Part shown: positions 15,893-25,382 of the stretch, in pieces
Position numbering within the stretch: position 1 is the stretch's first letter
Layout: every line of letters starts with the position of its first letter
Assembly: GCF_026107515.2 (NCBI RefSeq)
Contig: NZ_JAPCHW010000004.1
Location: 310,001 to 374,000 of the forward strand
DNA length: 64,000 nt
Reading direction: 5' to 3'
From: Glutamicibacter sp. MNS18
GTDB taxonomy: Bacteria; Actinomycetota; Actinomycetes; Actinomycetales; Micrococcaceae
The notes under the pieces: generated by a model
The model's database searches: none
The model's input: only the letters and a program-made list of their open reading frames with translations
Told to the model about the DNA's origin: nothing
Program-made: the position numbers and the translations under genes

Positions 15893-18486
15893 GGGTTGCC
15901 GATCCTTCCACCCGATACGGCTTTGGTGGCCCAGGCCGCCAGCGCCGTGCGGTCAATTTTTGAATTGTGCCGGATATCGGTCGGCAAGGCGGGAACCAGC
16001 AGCACTGCAGCAACATCAACCCCGATGGCGGATACCGCGGAACGGACGGCCTGGGACACGGCGGCCGATGCCGGTCCGGCCTTCTTCACCGCGGGAACGG
16101 ACTCCATGACGATCACCGCGGCTTGGGTTCCTTTGGGGCCAACGCCCACCAGTGCGGCCCGGCCGGCACCTGCCACAGACTCGGCAGCATGTTCAGCGGC
16201 TACCGGCGTGACAGGGCCTTTCGCGGTGTGCAGCACATGCCCCAACCGGCCTTCGACCCAAAGGCAGCCCGCGTCGTCGAAATGGCCGACATCGCCGGTA
16301 CGGTGCCAGCCGGGAACCGAGGTGCTCTGCTCCTCGGTGAACCACAGCCTGTCGTAGCGGTCCTTGACATGCGGTGCACGTACCAGGATCTCCCCGGTCG
16401 CATGCACGGAAGTGCACGGCTCGTTCGCGGGACATCCCTGGGGGTCCAATGGCGCAATGGCGACCTGTGCGCCGCAGACGGCTGTCCCGACACAGACTCC
16501 GTTGCCGGAGCCGGCCCGCTGGATTCCGTCCAGCGTGATATCGGTAACGGGAAGGGCCTCGGTCATCCCATAGGGGGTGTGAACCCGCGCATTGGGAACC
16601 AGCGCTTGGACCTTGGCCAGCAAGGGCTCCGGGATGGGAGCACCGGCCGAGAGCATCAGTGACACGGCTTCCAACGAATCCCGCTGACCAGGGCTGAGTT
16701 CGGATTGGGTTGCCAGGACATTGGCCAAGGCAGCCGGCGAAGCGAATATGGCGGTGGCCTTGACCGCTTCGGCGGCCTCGGCCAGTGCGCTGGCCGTCAA
16801 GGTCCGCGGTGCGGTCACATCCATGTTGGGGGTGACCGAAGTGGCACCGAGTGCCGGTCCGAGCAGGGCGAAAGGTGCAAAGCCTGCCACCAGCGCGGAA
16901 CCTGCCTGCAAGCCATAGGTCTGGTGCAGTGTGTCCCTCATGGCGGCCAATTGACGGTGCGTGTACACCACCCCCTTGGCCGGTCCGGTCGAACCGGAGG
17001 TGAAAAGGACGGCAGCATCCGTATCGGGATCGACCGAGGTGAAGCCGTCGGACCCTGCCTTGGCGTTTACGCCCAGGTCCAACAGTTCGTTCACCGTGTA
17101 CCGGACACCCAGCATCTTGCGCTTGGCCATGGAAAGGTCGGTGACAGCGATCCGGATGCCCGGCCAGCCGAACAGTTTAGCCCCGGCCAGGGCTCGGTCG
17201 ATACCGATCAGGTAATCGGGTCCCGCGCCGCGAATGGCCCGTCCCATGCCCTTGGTGCCGAGCCCGGCATCGGCGACGACAATGACTGCCCCCAGCCTCA
17301 GGCAGGCATAGATCAATGATGTCAGCTCAATGCCCGGGGGAACCAGCAGGTTTACCCGGGTCCCTGCGGTGACACCGATCTGTTGCAGGCCGGTTGCCAG
17401 GGCGTTGACCTGCCGTCCAAGCTCGGCCCATGAGAGCGATCGTGGGGGGTGGATATCCACCACGGCCACTGAGGGGTCCTCGGTGCGCGCATCAAGTTGG
17501 GCCAGCATGGGCCGGTACTCGCCGCCGGTGGCCCGTGCCGCGTTTTTCGCCTTGCGGGATGTTGAGTTCCCAGCGGTAAGCCATTCAAAAACCGGGGTGG
17601 CTATATCGCGGTCTTCCTGGACCAGGTGACCGGCACCTTCGAAGCGGTGGACTTCTGCCTGAGGCAGCCTGGAGAGAAGATCACGGAGGTAACGGTCGGA
17701 AAAAACCGGGTCCTTGGGACCCCACAGCAGCAGCGCGGGGGCATCCAGGGAACGGATCCCTTCGGAGATCCCATCCAGGGCAGGCCGGCTTGGATGATCT
17801 GGTGCGAAGGGGATATCCGCCACGAAATTGGCGACACCCGTACGCCGGTCGGCAGCGGTGTATGGAGCCATGAACGCCTGGCGGATCTCGGGTTTCAATG
17901 CGGGCCGGGCCAATGAGTGGGTGACACGAAGGAACGCGTCCGTGGTCTTGGTGCCCCAGCCGTGTACGGCCGGGTTCGAGGCAAGGCGCAGGGCGGCAGG
18001 CAGGTCGAAACCTGCGGGGTGGACCGCGGTGTTGGTCAAGACCAGGTTGGCTAGCTGCTCCTGGTGCGCCAAAGCCCACCCCAGGGAGATGATGCCACCC
18101 CAGTCATGTCCTACCGTGGTGACCGGCCCGCTGATCTCCAGGGCCGTGGTCAAATCGCCGAGGTCGATGACACGGTCCGCGAGCCGTCGGAAGGTGGCTG
18201 TCCGGGCCGAGTAGCCCATGTCCAACTGGTCAACGGCAACCACCCGCCAGGGAAGGCCGTGATCGGCTACATGTGTCAACAGGCTGCGCCAGAGGAAGGA
18301 CCACGTCGGATTGCCGTGGATGCATAGCAAAGTTCCCCGGGGCACGATCCCGCGTTCATTGAGTTCGGTGAGGTTATCCAGGATGTGCCATCGATGGCGG
18401 GTCCCGGGCGAATCGATTGGGGAAGTGGAAGGAACGTCGACGTATCGCGAGTATTCTTCCTTGACTCCGGGGAAGATCTCGTTCAC
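15889..18486 (-). CDS. oleBC: OleBC fusion: beta-lactone decarboxylase (OleB) + beta-lactone synthetase (OleC)
   Basis: The 865-residue protein has two parts. Residues 1 to about 300 form a haloalkane-dehalogenase-like alpha/beta hydrolase: LCIHGNPTWSFLWR and the nucleophile Asp in VGHDWGG. The rest is an AMP-forming ligase: LFTSGSTGPAKGV, PYGMTEALP and a C-terminal NSKIDRTALA lysine segment. OleC closes the beta-hydroxy acid to a beta-lactone with ATP, and OleB decarboxylates the lactone to the cis-olefin. The fused OleBC is characteristic of Micrococcus/Arthrobacter-type actinobacteria. The start is GTG, overlapping the oleA stop (GTGA). The open frame continues upstream into oleA in another frame and is not used there. 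Confidence 0.92.
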   Translation of the reverse strand: MNEIFPGVKEEYSRYVDVPSTSPIDSPGTRHRWHILDNLTELNERGIVPRGTLLCIHGNPTWSFLWRSLLTHVADHGLPWRVVAVDQLDMGYSARTATFRRLADRVIDLGDLTTALEISGPVTTVGHDWGGIISLGWALAHQEQLANLVLTNTAVHPAGFDLPAALRLASNPAVHGWGTKTTDAFLRVTHSLARPALKPEIRQAFMAPYTAADRRTGVANFVADIPFAPDHPSRPALDGISEGIRSLDAPALLLWGPKDPVFSDRYLRDLLSRLPQAEVHRFEGAGHLVQEDRDIATPVFEWLTAGNSTSRKAKNAARATGGEYRPMLAQLDARTEDPSVAVVDIHPPRSLSWAELGRQVNALATGLQQIGVTAGTRVNLLVPPGIELTSLIYACLRLGAVIVVADAGLGTKGMGRAIRGAGPDYLIGIDRALAGAKLFGWPGIRIAVTDLSMAKRKMLGVRYTVNELLDLGVNAKAGSDGFTSVDPDTDAAVLFTSGSTGPAKGVVYTHRQLAAMRDTLHQTYGLQAGSALVAGFAPFALLGPALGATSVTPNMDVTAPRTLTASALAEAAEAVKATAIFASPAALANVLATQSELSPGQRDSLEAVSLMLSAGAPIPEPLLAKVQALVPNARVHTPYGMTEALPVTDITLDGIQRAGSGNGVCVGTAVCGAQVAIAPLDPQGCPANEPCTSVHATGEILVRAPHVKDRYDRLWFTEEQSTSVPGWHRTGDVGHFDDAGCLWVEGRLGHVLHTAKGPVTPVAAEHAAESVAGAGRAALVGVGPKGTQAAVIVMESVPAVKKAGPASAAVSQAVRSAVSAIGVDVAAVLLVPALPTDIRHNSKIDRTALAAWATKAVSGGRIGNP

Positions 18487-19508
18487 CAAGCGATCTCCAT
18501 CATGGTGGTGTTCAGGCCGGAACCAACGCCCATGCACAGCACGCGATCGCCGGACTTCAAGGTGCCGGCTTCCTGGGAGAGGGTCATGGGGAGGGATGCC
18601 GGGCCTACGTTGCCCCATTTGGAGAAGGTTACCGGAACCCGATCGCGCACCAATCCGACGGCCTTGATGATGGCGTTGGTATAGGACTTGGAGACCTGGT
18701 GGGTCACATAGCGGTCCATGGACCTCCAATCCCAGCCTTCCCGATGGGCTTCGTCCCAGGCGTTGACGACCAAGTCCAGGCCGTTGTCCAACAACCCCTT
18801 CGTATCGGTGTACATGCCTGCCGGCCCACCGACACACAATTCATGGTGCTCGGTACCGGCACGGGAGACCCCGCCCAGGATCTGGTGGCTACCGGGGTGG
18901 GCATCGGCGGGGCCGATCACCGCTGCCGCGGCACCGGATCCGAGTGTCAACGTCGCGAATTCACGCATGTAGTCCTCACGGGTTGAACTCGGATTGTTCA
19001 GCCGCTCGAAGGTGATTTCCTGGGTCGGTCGGGCGTCTTCACCGGCCACGATCAGGGCGTACTTGATCTGGCCAGAATCGATCATGTTCGCGGCAAGGGT
19101 CATGCCGTTGACAAATCCAAGGCACGCATTGGCCACATCGAAATTCAGTGCCGAGGACGGCAGCCCCAAGCCATTGTGGACCTTTGAGGCCACTGATGGT
19201 TCCAGGTTGCGACGGGTCACCGAGGTATTGATCAACAGGCCGATCTGCCCGGGTTCCACCCGTGACTGGGCCAGGGCCTTTTTCCCGGCCTGGATGGCGG
19301 CGTCATCGAAGCCGACATCGCGGGACCACCAACGTCGTTCCCTGACCCCCGATACCCGCTCAAGCAGCTTCTTGGACAACCGCAGGCGCTTGAGGCTCGG
19401 TGCGAGGCGTTCGTCGAACTCGGCAGAACTCATGACTTCGGGCGCCAGTACGCTGTCGACGGCCAGAAGTGCCACGTTGTTGTGCCTAAAGGTAGCGTTA
19501 CCGTTCAA
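18483..19508 (-). CDS. oleA: OleA, thiolase-like acyl-CoA head-to-head condensing enzyme
   Basis: The 341-residue thiolase-superfamily protein resembles FabH/KASIII. The catalytic Cys129 is in NACLGFVNG, an upstream Glu in NLEPS stands at the position of the OleA-specific glutamate, and the C terminus has a glycine-rich GVGSGLNTTMMEI. OleA condenses two fatty acyl-CoAs to a 2-alkyl-3-oxo acid, the first step to long-chain (about C27-C31) alkenes. The start is probably TTG at 19508 with GAAGG upstream. It is the first gene of the operon, translationally coupled to oleBC. A GTTGGT/ACCAAC inverted repeat at 19565-19586 may be an operator. Confidence 0.92.
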   Translation of the reverse strand: MNGNATFRHNNVALLAVDSVLAPEVMSSAEFDERLAPSLKRLRLSKKLLERVSGVRERRWWSRDVGFDDAAIQAGKKALAQSRVEPGQIGLLINTSVTRRNLEPSVASKVHNGLGLPSSALNFDVANACLGFVNGMTLAANMIDSGQIKYALIVAGEDARPTQEITFERLNNPSSTREDYMREFATLTLGSGAAAAVIGPADAHPGSHQILGGVSRAGTEHHELCVGGPAGMYTDTKGLLDNGLDLVVNAWDEAHREGWDWRSMDRYVTHQVSKSYTNAIIKAVGLVRDRVPVTFSKWGNVGPASLPMTLSQEAGTLKSGDRVLCMGVGSGLNTTMMEIAW

Positions 19509-20225
19509 AATGGAGCCTTCGTGTCGTAGCAGTCGTGCCGGATGAGTCGCGACGAAAAGAGGTCGTTGGTGTGTGAAATAACCAACAAGGGTATCTTCTT
19601 GCCTCTACCGTATTCCCTGCAGCACTTCGGGCGCTAAACTGCCACACCCGTTTCAGCCATTAGCGCGAAATTCAGGGGATTCTCAGGTATGTGCGCACCG
19701 GCCATCGGGCCGGAATATCGGTCTCCCGGGACCTTCCAAATCGTGGCATCCGGTATTGCCCTGTGGTTGGGCCGGGTGTGGTTCCGCCCGTTGGGAAGCA
19801 TCGATGCTGGACTGATCCCTGGCCGGACCAATGCGGCACAACGGGAAGTTGCACGAGTCATGCGGCCGTGCGTTGCAGGGAATTGTTCGAACCCGGTCGT
19901 GGAGCCGGCCCACCAATTCCGATGTCAGCAGGAACCGAAAACACCCGGCGCGCCACTTGTCGCGGAACACCGGAACTGCACCTTTTGCCAATTCCCGGTA
20001 GGCTTGTAGGTGGGCTACCGTATCTTGCGGATAGCCCCAAGACAAATATCTCCCATGACCACGTGACCGTTGGTCCTGTACCGCCAGCATCGCGGTCCTC
20101 GGTAGTGGCTTTCGCTTACGCGCATTGGTGTCTAAGCGCGAGTCTCGATCGAAGACCAGATCTGGGTGGGACCGCAACGGTTCGCCGTGATCTTTCCGGG
20201 AGCGATCGAAAGGAGCACCCCCTTA
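19509..20225. other. 717-nt intergenic region between divergent oleA and pnp
   Basis: It should hold the promoters of the ole operon and of pnp. I see the GTTGGT/ACCAAC repeat at 19565-19586 and the pnp ribosome site AAAGGAG near 20210. Open frames in the middle (a 164-codon one on the minus strand at 19683-20177) show no recognisable protein sequence or ribosome site. They may be noise or remnants of a decayed gene. Confidence 0.45.
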
Positions 20226-22454
20226 ATGGAGGGTCCAGAAATCCAATTCGCTGAAGCAGTCATCGACAACGGCCGATTCGGCCAGCGCACCATCCGCTTC
20301 GAGACCGGCCGCCTGGCCAAGCAGGCCGCAGGTGCGGCCATGGTCTACATCGACGAAGAGACCGCGCTGCTCTCGGCCACCACCGCCGGCAAGCACCCAC
20401 GCGAGGGCTTCGACTTCTTCCCGCTGACCGTGGACGTCGAGGAGCGCATGTACGCTGCCGGCCGTATCCCGGGCAGCTTCTTCCGCCGCGAAGGTCGCCC
20501 GTCGACCGAAGCCATCCTGGCCTGCCGCCTGATGGACCGCCCGCTGCGCCCGGCTTTCGTCAAGGGCCTGCGTAACGAGGTCCAGGTGGTCGTCACCGTT
20601 CTGGCTATCGACCCGGATGAACTGTACGACGTGGTGGCCATCAACGCCTCCTCGATGTCGACCCAGCTCTCGGGCCTGCCGTTCTCCGGCCCGATCGGCG
20701 GCGTGCGTGTCGCCCTGGTCGACGATGGCAACGGTGCCCAGTGGGTAGCCTTCCCGCGCCACTCCGAACTGAAGAACGCCGTGTTCAACATGGTGGTAGC
20801 CGGACGTGTTGCCGGTGACGACGTGGCCATCATGATGGTTGAGGCCGAGGCCACCGACAACGCCTGGGAACTGATCAAGGAACGCGGGATCCAGGCACCG
20901 ACCGAAGAGGTTGTGGCCGAAGGCCTGGACGCCGCCAAGCCATTCATCAAGGTCCTGTGCGAGGCCCAGGCCGACCTGGCTTCCCGCGCCGCCAAGGAAA
21001 CCGTTGAATTCCCTGTCTTCCGCGACTACGAGGAAGACGCCTACGCCGCCGTGGAGGCTGCCGCAGCCGCCCGCCTGACCGAGATCTACCAGATCGCCGA
21101 CAAGCAGGACCGCGACAACACCGCCAGCGCGTACAAGGAAGAAATCGTTGAGCAGCTGGCTGGCGAGGGCAAGGACTTCGCCGAGCGCGCCGGTGAGATC
21201 TCCAAGGCCTTCGGCGCCGTGACCAAGCAGGTAGTGCGCCAGCGCATCCTGACCGAGCAGGTCCGCATCGACGGCCGTGGCCTGGCGGACATCCGCCAGC
21301 TCTCCGCCGAGGTCGAGGTCCTGCCTCGCGTGCACGGTTCGGCGATCTTCGAGCGCGGCGAGACCCAGATCATGGGCGTGACCACCTTGAACATGCTCAA
21401 GATGGAGCAGCAGATCGACTCGCTGAGCCCGGTCACCTCCAAGCGCTACATGCACAACTACAACTTCCCGCCTTACTCGACCGGCGAAACCGGCCGCGTT
21501 GGTTCGCCGAAGCGCCGCGAAATCGGTCACGGCGCCCTGGCCGAGCGTGCGATCGTGCCCGTTCTGCCCTCGCGTGAAGACTTCCCGTACGCCATCCGCC
21601 AGGTTTCCGAGGCGCTGGGCTCCAACGGCTCGACCTCAATGGGTTCGGTCTGCGCCTCGACCCTGTCGCTGCTGAACGCCGGTGTGCCTTTGAAGGCAGC
21701 CGTCGCCGGTATCGCCATGGGCCTGGTTTCGGACACCGTGGACGGGGAAACCCGTTACGCCGCCCTGACCGACATCCTGGGCGCCGAAGACGCCATGGGC
21801 GACATGGACTTCAAGGTGGCAGGAACTTCCGAGTTCATCACCGCGATCCAGCTGGACACCAAGCTCGATGGCCTGCCGGCCTCGGTGCTCGGTGCCGCGT
21901 TGACCCAGGCCCGCGAAGCCCGTCTGCATATCCTGAACGTCATCAACCAGGCCATCGACACCCCTGATGAGCTGAGCGTCAACGCTCCTCGCATCATCTC
22001 GGTGAAGATCCCGGTTGACAAGATCGGCGAGGTCATCGGTCCGAAGGGCAAGATGATCAACCAGATCCAGGAAGACACCGGCGCCGATATCTCGATCGAG
22101 GACGACGGCACCGTGCTGATTGGCGCCACCGACGGCACTGCCGCCGAAGCCGCCCGTTCGGCCATCAACGCCATCGCCAACCCCCAGGTTCCTGAGATCG
22201 GCGAACGTTACCTGGGTACCGTCGTGAAGCTGACCACCTTTGGTGCGTTCGTTTCGTTGACCCCGGGCAAGGACGGCCTGCTGCACATCTCCGAGCTGCG
22301 TAAGATCAACGACGGCAAGCGCGTGGATGATGTCGAGGATGTCGTCTCGGTGGGTCAGAAGATCCAGGTCGAGATCACCAAGATCGATGACCGTGGCAAG
22401 CTGTCGCTTGCTCCGGTGGTTGAGGAAGAGGCTGTGGCCGTAGCGGCCGAGTAG
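20226..22454 (+). CDS. pnp: Polynucleotide phosphorylase / guanosine pentaphosphate synthetase
   Basis: The 742-residue exoribonuclease degrades RNA phosphorolytically from the 3' end. Two RNase PH domains are present (first around [12 protein letters not shown]; second around [24 protein letters not shown] and [14 protein letters not shown]). A KH domain ([23 protein letters not shown]) and an S1 domain ([26 protein letters not shown]) follow. In actinobacteria this enzyme is also called GpsI. The ATG at 20226 has AAAGGAG with long spacing (about 9 nt); the frame extends 20 codons upstream without support. It is separated from both usual neighbours: rpsO 12 kb upstream and the M16 protease 33 kb downstream. 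Confidence 0.97.
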   Translation: MEGPEIQFAEAVIDNGRFGQRTIRFETGRLAKQAAGAAMVYIDEETALLSATTAGKHPREGFDFFPLTVDVEERMYAAGRIPGSFFRREGRPSTEAILACRLMDRPLRPAFVKGLRNEVQVVVTVLAIDPDELYDVVAINASSMSTQLSGLPFSGPIGGVRVALVDDGNGAQWVAFPRHSELKNAVFNMVVAGRVAGDDVAIMMVEAEATDNAWELIKERGIQAPTEEVVAEGLDAAKPFIKVLCEAQADLASRAAKETVEFPVFRDYEEDAYAAVEAAAAARLTEIYQIADKQDRDNTASAYKEEIVEQLAGEGKDFAERAGEISKAFGAVTKQVVRQRILTEQVRIDGRGLADIRQLSAEVEVLPRVHGSAIFERGETQIMGVTTLNMLKMEQQIDSLSPVTSKRYMHNYNFPPYSTGETGRVGSPKRREIGHGALAERAIVPVLPSREDFPYAIRQVSEALGSNGSTSMGSVCASTLSLLNAGVPLKAAVAGIAMGLVSDTVDGETRYAALTDILGAEDAMGDMDFKVAGTSEFITAIQLDTKLDGLPASVLGAALTQAREARLHILNVINQAIDTPDELSVNAPRIISVKIPVDKIGEVIGPKGKMINQIQEDTGADISIEDDGTVLIGATDGTAAEAARSAINAIANPQVPEIGERYLGTVVKLTTFGAFVSLTPGKDGLLHISELRKINDGKRVDDVEDVVSVGQKIQVEITKIDDRGKLSLAPVVEEEAVAVAAE

Positions 22455-22470
22455 TCTTCGGCAATTGCGC

Positions 22471-22517
22471 AAAGACATCCCGCCTGGCCGTATTCGGCCG
22501 GGCGGGATGTCGTCTTT
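22471..22517 (+). terminator. Strong terminator after pnp
   Basis: AAAGACATCCCGCC and GGCGGGATGTCGTCTTT form a long stem with an inner GGCCG-TATT-CGGCC tetraloop hairpin. It lies 17 nt past the pnp stop. It also shows that pnp is not cotranscribed with the genes now following it. Confidence 0.9.
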
Positions 22518-22592
22518 AAGGAAATCCGCGGCCAGGATTCGCGCAATCATCTAGCATAAGGTGCAAGGCGTTCTTCGCGAATAGGGGACTCG

Positions 22593-23993
22593 ATGACGGG
22601 CGAAAACGACATTGATCCGGAACAGGCCTTGGTTGCGGCCATGGCCGATGCGATCCTGTCCTGGAATTCGTGGTGTCACCGAAGGAAGGACAGCTATATC
22701 CCGATCGATGAAGATCGCGGACGGGTCCACCACTCGATGGACTGCACGCCAGTGCTGGATACACGGTTTGCAGTGGATCCCGGATTGCGTGGCTCCGGGT
22801 ACATCGATCAGGAGGACCAGGCACTGCTGCCAGTTGCCATCGTCCAGAAGTCCAGTCTCCAGGAGTTTGATGCCCGTTCGGCCAGTGCTACCGCGTTAAC
22901 CATCCTGACGCATCGCCAGAGTACCGAGCTTTCCGCAGGGATCCTGGCGTATTGCCTGCTCAGTGTTGAGAACTTGGTCCAGGATGCCCGTGGCATGATG
23001 GCAGCGATCACTGAGATCGTCGGCAGTTCGGATGACGCAGGTCTCATCGCCGGTCAATTGATCGAACAGGGAACATATGACGGAGTACGCGTCCTTGACC
23101 CCGAGTTGCTCATCATGCAGGGACAGCTTCCGGAATTGATCCGCAATCTTTCCACGGGATTCCTCCTATGCGTATTGATCCCGTTCCGCGACCTCGGACG
23201 CCGGATCATCATCAAGGTTTCGTATCTGTGGGAATTCAGGATCGTGGGTAACCGGTTTGGATCATTCATCAAGGGGCGCCGTTCCCTGCGGCTTCCGATG
23301 ACCGCTGCCAGTGATACCCAGTCGTACCACATCGAGCTTCGACTGCCATCGAATGTGCGATGCCTGGGGATGAGTATTCCCGGGTCGATCGGCCTGGGTA
23401 TAGATGAGCAGGGGAGGCAGGCATTCGCGATCGAGCCGGATCATGAGGTGGCAACGCCGACGGATACCACACTTCACCTGAATGGGTCGTACCTGATGCC
23501 TCCCTATCGACCAGACGCCTGGGTCGAGCTAGAAGGGGCACGCAATGATGCCTTTTGGGCTTCCATGGTCGGCGGATTACTCGTTTCCCTGCTGTGTGTG
23601 GCCATACTGAGCTCCGCCGTCAGGGGCAACATCGTTCTGGGTGCCGATAGCGGAGCGATCACGCTGCTGCTATCGATTCCCGCCGTCGTTCTGGGCTACG
23701 TATCGACCAAGGCCGACCACAGCCTCGGACAGCCCATGACATTGGTTCATCGGATCGCCTTGCTCGCCTATGCCGTGGCGCTGCTGGGCATGGCTGCCGC
23801 ACCGATCTTGGTGGATGACAACCTCGTGGTTCGCGACGTGTGGATCGCCGGTACCGTGCTTGTCGTGCTCGTTTGGGTGATCATGCTGCTCAGACTCTAT
23901 GCAGGATTTTGGCATAGACTGGGATACACGCTGTTCTTTGGGAACAATCCGCCAGCTGCAAGTTTTGAACGAGATTGGAGGCTGTCGCAATGA
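22593..23993 (+). CDS. Unknown protein with C-terminal four-helix membrane domain
   Basis: I do not recognise this 466-residue protein. Residues 1 to about 320 look soluble or peripheral: an acidic start, an all-alpha stretch (TALTILTHRQSTELSAGILAY) and a beta-rich part (SYHIELRLPSNVRCLGMSIPG). Residues about 325-440 hold four helices (around ASMVGGLLVSLLCVAIL, ITLLLSIPAVVLGYVS, IALLAYAVALLGMAA, TVLVVLVWVIMLLRLY). A short charged tail follows. The ATG has AGGGGA upstream. It overlaps the next small gene (ATGA). The beta-rich domain next to a membrane domain would fit a sensor or envelope protein, but no family motif is visible. Confidence 0.75.
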   Translation: MTGENDIDPEQALVAAMADAILSWNSWCHRRKDSYIPIDEDRGRVHHSMDCTPVLDTRFAVDPGLRGSGYIDQEDQALLPVAIVQKSSLQEFDARSASATALTILTHRQSTELSAGILAYCLLSVENLVQDARGMMAAITEIVGSSDDAGLIAGQLIEQGTYDGVRVLDPELLIMQGQLPELIRNLSTGFLLCVLIPFRDLGRRIIIKVSYLWEFRIVGNRFGSFIKGRRSLRLPMTAASDTQSYHIELRLPSNVRCLGMSIPGSIGLGIDEQGRQAFAIEPDHEVATPTDTTLHLNGSYLMPPYRPDAWVELEGARNDAFWASMVGGLLVSLLCVAILSSAVRGNIVLGADSGAITLLLSIPAVVLGYVSTKADHSLGQPMTLVHRIALLAYAVALLGMAAAPILVDDNLVVRDVWIAGTVLVVLVWVIMLLRLYAGFWHRLGYTLFFGNNPPAASFERDWRLSQ

Positions 23994-24364
23994 ATCCGGT
24001 AATCGGACCATCCGGGAAAAAGGCAGGCAAGATTACGTTCAGGCCTTCACCACGTTACGGTCTGGCGGATAACGTACAGATCCAAGGTGGGCCGCCGGTA
24101 GAGGTTGCCACCCGCTTCGGCATATCGCCAAGTCTGTACTCGGAGGCCAGTGCCCAGAAAATCATCGCCCGTGAAATGTTGGTTCCCAAGGCCAACGCCT
24201 GGGTGTTGAAGGGGCAATCACCGGAAAAGATCCGGGCTTTTTCTTCCCCGGTGAAAGTTCAGGTCGTTGACGTTTCCAAACCCAGGTACGGGAATGCAAC
24301 CACTCCGGATCAGCGGATCGAGCCCCCGGCTACGCCGGAGAGCGGTGCGAGTCCATTCGGCTAG
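23990..24364 (+). CDS. Small unknown protein coupled to the preceding membrane protein
   Basis: The 124-residue soluble protein starts at an ATG overlapping the previous stop (ATGA) with GGAGG upstream. It has no helices long enough for the membrane. It is rich in Pro/Lys/Ser, with a central segment RFGISPSLYSEASAQKIIAREML and a disordered tail ending PESGASPFG. Tight coupling suggests it works with the upstream 466-residue protein. No family is recognised. Confidence 0.7.
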   Translation: MNPVIGPSGKKAGKITFRPSPRYGLADNVQIQGGPPVEVATRFGISPSLYSEASAQKIIAREMLVPKANAWVLKGQSPEKIRAFSSPVKVQVVDVSKPRYGNATTPDQRIEPPATPESGASPFG

Positions 24365-24539
24365 CCGGTATCATCCATGAAGTGCTTGAAGGCACCCGGA
24401 CTGGGAACACCGGTGGTGGGTGCGGCAATTCATGTGGAGGGTCGAAACGGCGGCTATCGCGTGGGGGACCAATGAATTCCGTTCCCTGTCGTTGAGTGCC
24501 AGCTTTCGCCATATTCGAGAGGTGATCCACCTTCTCGGA

Positions 24540-25097
24540 TTAGTTGAGATGTTGTTCCCAGAATGAGCGCAGCTGGGCACTCTTGCGGGCGACCACCGCG
24601 AACCAATCATCAATGGTGGTACTGCTATCGGCAAAGTCCGAGGGGACCTTGAAAATCTGCAGGGGCACCGCGAACCGGGCACAGACGCTGGCGTAGGCGT
24701 AGCCTTCCATATCCACCAGGGAGGCTTGCAGACTGGCGATTCTGGCACGTTGCTCATCATCGCTGACGAACACGTCCCCGGTGGCCATGACCAGCTGTTG
24801 TTGTGGAAGTATCACGTCTCCGGCAGGAACCAGCTGTTCTGATTCCAGCGGGAAGTCATGCTGGATGACCTTCGTGACTTGGTAGACGGTATCCATATCC
24901 GGGCGCATCTCTCCGTCGGCAACGACTCCGGCGGTACCCATGACCACGACGTTGTCGATCCCGCCCTGGGCCAGTGCTCCTGCCAAGGCTACGGCACCGT
25001 TGATTTTCCCGATGCCGGTCACCAGATGTTCCACATCGGAAAAAGCGGTGGCTTCGCCCTCGTGGGCGAAAACGTAGAGGGTGTTCGGACCCGGCAT
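24540..25097 (-). CDS. Nucleosidase of the MTA/SAH nucleosidase (nucleoside phosphorylase-like) family
   Basis: The 185-residue protein has an N-terminal acidic FAHEGEA and a glycine-rich VVMGTAGVVADG. VDMEGYAYASVCARF stands where MTA/SAH nucleosidases carry the nucleoside-binding M-E-x-A, and VPSDFAD carries the catalytic Asp. The family splits the N-glycosidic bond of methylthioadenosine or S-adenosylhomocysteine. It is shorter than MtnN (about 230 residues). The ATG at 25097 with GAAGGGA is chosen; 53 upstream codons in the frame are unlike the family. It is divergent from the hen1-pnkp operon. Confidence 0.82.
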   Translation of the reverse strand: MPGPNTLYVFAHEGEATAFSDVEHLVTGIGKINGAVALAGALAQGGIDNVVVMGTAGVVADGEMRPDMDTVYQVTKVIQHDFPLESEQLVPAGDVILPQQQLVMATGDVFVSDDEQRARIASLQASLVDMEGYAYASVCARFAVPLQIFKVPSDFADSSTTIDDWFAVVARKSAQLRSFWEQHLN

Positions 25098-25382
25098 TGA
25101 TTTCCCTTCGCGCAGTTGGCTCCAAACGGAACGGTTTGAAGTCCCCCTCAATTTTAGCTTCACGGCTGGCCCTCGGTGTGCGCTAGACGGGACTGCACGC
25201 CCGCCAGTGGCCGGACCAAACCGGCTTGTCAAAACCACGGTGTCAGCCGCGCACATGCGCCCCCTCCCAACGTAACCACAGCAACAACATGCTTCCGATT
25301 AGGGGTTTTTATTCGAGTTCATGCGTAATATTGTCAACAACCGTCCAACAGGGGACTGCTGGGCCCGGCAGGAAGAAGGCTC

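Noticed and set aside
20223-21530. 435-codon open frame antisense to pnp
   Set aside because: It is a codon-bias shadow of pnp: biased, His/Gly/Val/Asp-rich composition, no ribosome site, no family.
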